Position numbers and translations under genes: made by a program. The notes under the pieces are model-generated. The model did no database searches. It was not told the origin of the DNA and saw nothing but the letters and a program-made list of their open reading frames with translations. Shown piece by piece: positions 59,658-64,000 of a stretch of 64,000 nucleotides of DNA. The first letter of the stretch is position 1; each line of letters starts with the position of its first letter. This DNA is from Paenibacillus melissococcoides (GTDB lineage Bacteria; Bacillota; Bacilli; Paenibacillales; Paenibacillaceae), in NCBI GenBank assembly GCA_944800085.1, contig CALYLO010000013.1:1-64000 (forward strand), written 5' to 3'.

Positions 59658-60713
59658 ATGCACTCATCCGAATTCAATATTGGAAAACGCAAGGTTGGTC
59701 GAACTCATCGTCCCTTTATTATAGCAGAAATGTCGGGCAATCATAATCAGTCCTTAGAGCGAGCGCTTCAGATTGTCGATGCGGCTGCGGAAGCTGGAGT
59801 AGACGCTCTGAAGCTTCAAACGTATACAGCAGATACAATGACGCTGGACATACATGAAAAAGAATTTTTTATTGATGACCCTAATAATCTATGGCAAGGA
59901 AATTCTCTTTATCAATTATATCAGCAAGCATATACGCCTTGGGAATGGCACAAGCCAATTTTCGATCGCTGCCAAGAGAAAGGACTGCTGGCGTTCAGCA
60001 CTCCATTCGATGAAACGGCTGTTGATTTTTTAGAATCTTTACACGTTCCAGCTTATAAAATCGCATCTTTTGAAAATACGGATTTACCGTTGATCCGTAA
60101 AGTTGCGTCGACAGGAAAACCTATGATTATTTCAACAGGAATGGCCACTTTATCGGAAATTGACGATATGGTTAGGACTGCACGTGAAGCTGGATGCGAA
60201 CATCTCGTTCTACTTAAATGCACGAGCACTTATCCGGCAAATCCCGAAAATTCGAACTTGCGCACTTTGCCAAACATGAGATCCACTTTTGGCTGTGAAG
60301 TTGGCCTGTCTGATCACACAATGGGTGTTGGGGTTGCTGTAGCGAGTATTGCGTTTGGGGCTACCGTTATAGAAAAACACTTTACACTTTCACGCGCGGA
60401 CGGGGGAGTAGACTCGGCTTTTTCACTAGAGCCTCATGAAATGAAATCGCTAGTCATCGAATCGGAGCGGGCCTGGCAAGCACTGGGGAAGGTTTCTTAC
60501 GGACCCAAAGACAGTGAAATCGGTTCCGTTAAACACCGCCGCTCGTTATATATTTCAGAGGACATTAAAGCAGGGGAAGTCCTTACGAAGAAAAACGTGC
60601 GTTCAATTCGGCCGGGATTGGGACTCTCTCCAAAGTATTATGAACAAGTGCTAGGAAGAACTGTCCGAGTAGATGTTCCAAAAGGAACTCCCGTATCATG
60701 GGAATTGCTATGA
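59658..60713 (+). CDS. pseI: PseI, pseudaminic acid synthase
   Basis: This 351-residue enzyme has the NeuB domain (RPFIIAEMSGNHNQSLERAL, GVDALKLQTYTADTMTLDIH, FSTPFDETAVDFLESLHVPA, YKIASFENTDLPLIRKVAS, STGMATLSEIDDMV, GLSDHTMGVGVAVASIAFGA, IEKHFTLSRADGGVDSAFSL) and a C-terminal SAF domain (RRSLYISEDIKAGEVLTKKN, RSIRPGLGLSPKYYEQVLGR). The opening matches PseI rather than NeuB/LegI. It condenses the 6-deoxy-AltdiNAc sugar with phosphoenolpyruvate. Confidence 0.95.
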   Translation: MHSSEFNIGKRKVGRTHRPFIIAEMSGNHNQSLERALQIVDAAAEAGVDALKLQTYTADTMTLDIHEKEFFIDDPNNLWQGNSLYQLYQQAYTPWEWHKPIFDRCQEKGLLAFSTPFDETAVDFLESLHVPAYKIASFENTDLPLIRKVASTGKPMIISTGMATLSEIDDMVRTAREAGCEHLVLLKCTSTYPANPENSNLRTLPNMRSTFGCEVGLSDHTMGVGVAVASIAFGATVIEKHFTLSRADGGVDSAFSLEPHEMKSLVIESERAWQALGKVSYGPKDSEIGSVKHRRSLYISEDIKAGEVLTKKNVRSIRPGLGLSPKYYEQVLGRTVRVDVPKGTPVSWELL

Positions 60714-61810
60714 TGCACATTGTTTTCCGCGCGGATGCATCCGTGTCATTAGGGACAGGTCACGTCATGCGGTGTTTAGTCTTGGCCGATATGTTAAGCC
60801 ATCAAAACATCAGACTGCATTTTATAAGTCGAAGCATGCCGAATCCATTACGAGAACTGCTTAAAAGTAAGAATATCTCCCTATATTTGACTGGAGACGA
60901 AATTGAATTTGACTGGCAGAGCGATGCCGAGTTATTTATAAACTACGTAGGTAATATTCCTGAAAAGCCTATTCTGATTGTTGATCACTACTGCTTGGAT
61001 TCAAAGTGGGAGAAGGCAGTTAGGCCTTATGTGAATAAAATTATCATTATTGACGATTTAGCAAACAGAATGCATGACTGTGACTATTTATTGGATCAAA
61101 ATTATTATCGGAATGCACAAAACAGGTACTCGGAGCTAGTCCCGAATCATGCCAAGCTATGGTTGGGACCAGCATATTCCTTATTAAGAGAGCAGTTTAG
61201 AGAAGAGTCTCAATATGCTAGTATCCGGAATAGTATCCAACGAGTTCTTGTTACATATGGCGGTTCAGATCCTACTGGAGAAACCGAAAAAGTGCTTCTT
61301 GCCGCACAAAATGGTTGCTTTGCTCATGTTAAGTTTGATATTGTTGTCGGCGGCTCCTACTCGGAGCCCGATAAGATACGAATAATTTGTGAAAAAATGC
61401 ATAATGTAAATTATCATTTTAATGTTACTAATATGGCAAAACTAATGGTTCAAGCAGATGTTGCGCTCGGTGCGGGAGGAAGTACGCAATGGGAAAGGTG
61501 CCGATTAGGGTTGCCAACCATTTTAACGGTTGTCGCAGATAACCAAAGGGAATGCGCGGAGGAACTCCATAAGGCAGGCGTGGTAAAAAACTTAGGCTGG
61601 CATGAAAATGTAACTCCCGACAAAATTAAGCTGGCATTTTTGGACTTAATGAAGAGCTCGGAGTTATTGAGAAGTATGAGTAAATCGAGTTTTAATATTG
61701 CGTGTACCAATCAACCTGACAATGTTCATCCGTTGGTCAAAGAGATTCAAAAACTCTGCTCATCGAAAAAAGGGTGGAAACATCACTTTAACAAACGGGG
61801 GGAACTGTGA
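60710..61810 (+). CDS. pseG: PseG, UDP-2,4-diacetamido-2,4,6-trideoxy-beta-L-altropyranose hydrolase
   Basis: The atg at 60,710 overlaps the pseI stop as ATGA. The product of 366 residues has FRADASVSLGTGHVMRCLVL (GTGHxxR), ILIVDHYCLDSKWEKAVRP, IIIDDLANRMHDCDYLLDQN, VLVTYGGSDPTGETEKVLLA and ADVALGAGGSTQWERCRLGL, all PseG features (GT-B fold). It removes UDP from the diacetamido sugar before PseI acts. Confidence 0.95.
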   Translation: MMHIVFRADASVSLGTGHVMRCLVLADMLSHQNIRLHFISRSMPNPLRELLKSKNISLYLTGDEIEFDWQSDAELFINYVGNIPEKPILIVDHYCLDSKWEKAVRPYVNKIIIIDDLANRMHDCDYLLDQNYYRNAQNRYSELVPNHAKLWLGPAYSLLREQFREESQYASIRNSIQRVLVTYGGSDPTGETEKVLLAAQNGCFAHVKFDIVVGGSYSEPDKIRIICEKMHNVNYHFNVTNMAKLMVQADVALGAGGSTQWERCRLGLPTILTVVADNQRECAEELHKAGVVKNLGWHENVTPDKIKLAFLDLMKSSELLRSMSKSSFNIACTNQPDNVHPLVKEIQKLCSSKKGWKHHFNKRGEL

Positions 61811-61971
61811 CATACCAGTGACATTATCTCAGAGTAGGTTCATGGTTACAGTCTCACTGTTCATCAACTACCCAACATAATTTCGTTGACAACGCTTCCA
61901 GCCAGTGATATAGTCGGAATTGTGAAGGACAAATCTTCACGGCATTTGAAGATGAAGGGAATGTTATCGAC
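61811..61971. other. Intergenic region before the cold-shock gene
   Basis: About 160 bases. It holds the promoter described at 61,886-61,914 and a roughly 50-base leader. No clear terminator was seen for the glycosylation operon. Confidence 0.5.
61886..61914 (+). promoter_or_regulatory. Sigma-A promoter of the cold-shock gene
   Basis: TTGACA (61,886-61,891), 17 bases, TATAGT (61,909-61,914). This is near consensus and suggests strong expression of the small downstream gene. Confidence 0.85.
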
Positions 61972-62169
61972 ATGCAAGGTAAAGTAAAATGGTTTAACGC
62001 TGAGAAAGGCTATGGCTTTATCGAGACTGCAGAAGGCAACGACGTATTCGTTCACTTCTCCGCTATCCAAGCGGAAGGCTTCAAGACTCTGGAAGAAGGT
62101 CAAGAAGTTGAGTTCGATATTGTGGAAGGCGCTCGCGGTCCACAAGCAGCTAACGTAATCAAACTGTAA
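61972..62169 (+). CDS. cspB: Cold-shock protein (CspA/CspB family)
   Basis: This 65-residue protein has the two nucleic-acid binding motifs KGYGFIET (RNP1) and VFVHFSAI (RNP2), with MQGKVKWFNAEKGYGFI and GPQAANVIKL. It binds single-stranded RNA/DNA. It is a separate transcription unit with its own promoter and terminator. The usual SD is weak (AAGGGA, 11 bases before the start). Confidence 0.95.
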   Translation: MQGKVKWFNAEKGYGFIETAEGNDVFVHFSAIQAEGFKTLEEGQEVEFDIVEGARGPQAANVIKL

Positions 62170-62217
62170 TTATACCGACGTGAGTCGAATTATATATGAT
62201 TCCGATTAGCTAGACAC

Positions 62218-62246
62218 AACCCCGGCAGGTGATGCCGGGGTTTTTG
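62218..62246 (+). terminator. Terminator of the cold-shock gene
   Basis: Stem AACCCCGGCA/TGCCGGGGTT (62,218-62,227 with 62,233-62,242) followed by TTTG. Confidence 0.9.
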
Positions 62247-62311
62247 TGTTTGTAAAAAATCCCCCAACCGGGAATACTCCAAATACAGTATACCGCGGAA
62301 GGAGGCTGGAC

Positions 62312-63835
62312 ATGAGCGGGAAGGATGAAACCTTGGATTACTCCGCGCTGGATGACGAATCGTTAGCCGCGGCCTTGGAGAAGAATGTGCAAAAGGTAAA
62401 AGAAACGCTGGGCGACAGCACGGATCTCGTCGTAAGAGAGATGTGGGTAGGAGGAATGCCTGATCTGAAGGCGGCTATTTTGTACATCGATGGGTTGGCC
62501 GATACGACGATGGTGCAAGATTTTATCGTGAGGGCGGTTACGAGCAATGAGATGATTTCGGAGGCGCAGGAGCACTCCTCAGAGGCGGATTGGCTCACCA
62601 TATTCAAGGAATATGCCGTGTCGGTATCCCATCTTGAGGATGTGGCCGATTTCCGCAAGCTGTTCAACTGCCTGATGAGCGGGGAAACGATTATTTTGCT
62701 TGATCAATGCGACCGCGGACTTGCCGCGGATACGGCAGGCTGGGAGGATCGCGGGGTACAAACTCCCGAAGATCAGACGGTGGTGAGAGGTCCGCGGGAT
62801 GCGTTCACCGAAAACTTGAGGACGAACACGGCGCTCGTTCGCCGGAAAATCAAAAACCCGAAGCTGTGGCTTCAGACCAAAACGATCGGGACGCTGTCGC
62901 AGACGAGCGTAGCCGTCATGTACATTAAGGGAACGGCAGACGAGCAGGTGGTGGAAGAAGTTCATCGAAGATTGGACAAGCTGGAGCTGGCCGGCATATT
63001 GGAAAGCGGCATGATCGAAGAGCTTATTGAAGACCGGACATATACCCCTTTTCCGACGATGTACAATACGGAAAGGCCCGACGTGGTAGCATCCGGGCTG
63101 ATGGAAGGACGCGTAGCGATATTGGTCGACGGAACGCCTTTCGTTTTGTTGGTGCCTGCCCTGTTCATTCAATACTTCCAGGCTGCCGAAGATTACTATC
63201 AGCGCTCCGATTTCGGGTTGATTCGAATGCTGAGAATGTTGGCCTTCTTTATTGCTCTTCTGGGCCCGTCTCTATATATCGCCGTTACGACATTCCATCA
63301 AGAGATGCTTCCTACACCGCTCATGATCAGTATTGCTGCCGGGCGGGAAGGCATTCCCTTCCCCGCTTTCGTGGAAGCCTTGATTATGGAAACGATTTTC
63401 GAGATTTTGCGGGAGGCAGGCGTTCGGATGCCTCGGGCGATCGGGCAGGCCGTATCCATTGTCGGCGCGCTTGTGATTGGCCAGGCGGCGGTGGAGGCGG
63501 GGCTGGTATCGCCAGGGATGGTCATTGTCGTCGCGATAACCGCGATCTCGAACTTCTCCATTCCTGCTTACAGCATGGGAATTGCGGTCAGAATCTTGAG
63601 GTATCCGCTGATGGGATTAGCGGCGATGGCGGGGTTGTATGGCATTTTTATCGGGATCGGGATGATTATGGTCCACTTGTGCAGCCTGAGATCGTTCGGC
63701 GTGCCGTACATGACACCGTTCTCCCCGTTCAATCTGCGGGAGCAGCAGGACAGCCTCTTCAGACTGCCGAAAGTCAGCCTCGCCCAACGCATACACCCAA
63801 TCAATACGAAAAAGAAGCGCGATGGGGGCAGATAA
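62312..63835 (+). CDS. gerA: GerA-family spore germination protein (A subunit)
   Basis: The atg at 62,312 follows GGAAGGAGG. The 507-residue protein has an N-terminal soluble domain (DLVVREMWVGGMPDLKAAIL, EAQEHSSEADWLTIFKEYAV, GETIILLDQCDRGLAADT, RGPRDAFTENLRTNTALVRR, VMYIKGTADEQVVEEVHRRL) and a membrane part from about residue 285 (FVLLVPALFIQYFQAAEDYY, LAFFIALLGPSLYIAVTTFH, AVSIVGALVIGQAAVEAGLV). This is the nutrient receptor subunit of the spore inner membrane. It is followed by gerC within 2 bases. Confidence 0.95.
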   Translation: MSGKDETLDYSALDDESLAAALEKNVQKVKETLGDSTDLVVREMWVGGMPDLKAAILYIDGLADTTMVQDFIVRAVTSNEMISEAQEHSSEADWLTIFKEYAVSVSHLEDVADFRKLFNCLMSGETIILLDQCDRGLAADTAGWEDRGVQTPEDQTVVRGPRDAFTENLRTNTALVRRKIKNPKLWLQTKTIGTLSQTSVAVMYIKGTADEQVVEEVHRRLDKLELAGILESGMIEELIEDRTYTPFPTMYNTERPDVVASGLMEGRVAILVDGTPFVLLVPALFIQYFQAAEDYYQRSDFGLIRMLRMLAFFIALLGPSLYIAVTTFHQEMLPTPLMISIAAGREGIPFPAFVEALIMETIFEILREAGVRMPRAIGQAVSIVGALVIGQAAVEAGLVSPGMVIVVAITAISNFSIPAYSMGIAVRILRYPLMGLAAMAGLYGIFIGIGMIMVHLCSLRSFGVPYMTPFSPFNLREQQDSLFRLPKVSLAQRIHPINTKKKRDGGR

Positions 63836-63837
63836 CT

Positions 63838-64000
63838 GTGATACATTCGGCATATATATGGCGCACTGTGGCGATATGGCTGATGGTGACGCTGCCCTTG
63901 ACCGGGTGCTGGGACAGGAGAGAAGTCAACGATATGGTCATCGCCGTAGCGATGGGGGTGGACCGGGCGGAAGAGGGATATACCGTCAGCGCTCAGGTCG
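63838..64000 (+). CDS. gerC: GerC-family germination lipoprotein, 5' part
   Basis: A gtg at 63,838 follows the gerA stop by 2 bases. The visible 54 residues contain a lipoprotein signal (VAIWLMVTLPLTGC) and CWDRREVNDMVIAVAMGVDR, the hallmark of GerAC-type proteins. The gene runs out of the window, so the order gerA-gerC is seen and the B subunit is not. Confidence 0.9.
   Translation, partial: MIHSAYIWRTVAIWLMVTLPLTGCWDRREVNDMVIAVAMGVDRAEEGYTVSAQV

Overview
The window looks like a Paenibacillus chromosome. The comFA-comFC-yvyF-flgM-flgN-flgK-flgL-yviE-fliW-csrA-flaG-fliD-fliS-fliT-flagellin order is the Bacillales late-competence and late-flagellar block. A GerA-type germination operon marks a spore former, and the phage endolysin carries an SLH motif. 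The short flagellins also fit this genus. The species is not assigned.

Region 1 (1 to about 30,390) is the right part of a prophage; its left end lies outside the window. It has two consecutive tail modules. Module A (1-14,609) follows phage Mu gene order: protease, decoration protein, capsid, gp36, gpG, sheath, tube, tail chaperone with a -1 slippery site, tape measure, N-like protein, hub, spike, W, J, I, fibre, XkdX. Its protease, decoration, capsid, gp36 and tape-measure genes are frameshifted; the rest are open. Module B (14,659-25,167) has no head, sheath or tube genes. It holds an open tape measure followed by a different, Pam3-like baseplate set (LysM, plug, hub, Gp138 spike, W, J, I, fibre, XkdX). 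One lysis cassette follows (XhlA-like, holin, three-domain endolysin), then a lipoprotein gene, an IS110 element and three small minus-strand genes. The prophage ends inside comFA, just after the codons of the Walker A motif.

Region 2 (30,396-45,520) holds the 3' part of comFA, comFC and the flagellar operon, with two sigma-D type promoters before flagellins, CsrA-type hairpins in both flagellin leaders, and the FliW-CsrA pair that would act on them. The two flagellin genes are separated by an ISL3-family transposase gene with a shortened 3' end. A group II intron with a broken reverse transcriptase follows the terminator of flagellin 2.

Region 3 (45,600-61,810) is an AT-rich flagellar glycosylation island. 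It has a Maf-type transferase, a pseudaminic acid pathway (PseB, PseC, PseH, PseG, PseI, with an SpsF-type cytidylyltransferase in place of PseF), an extra epimerase, an FkbM methyltransferase and a TPR glycosyltransferase. Embedded in it is an acyl carrier protein, SDR, AMP-ligase, LuxE-like and LuxC-like block, which suggests acyl or fatty-aldehyde chemistry linked to the glycan.

Region 4 (61,880-64,000) has a cold-shock gene with a near-consensus promoter and terminator, then a gerA-gerC germination operon that runs off the end.

No tRNA, rRNA or CRISPR array was recognised.
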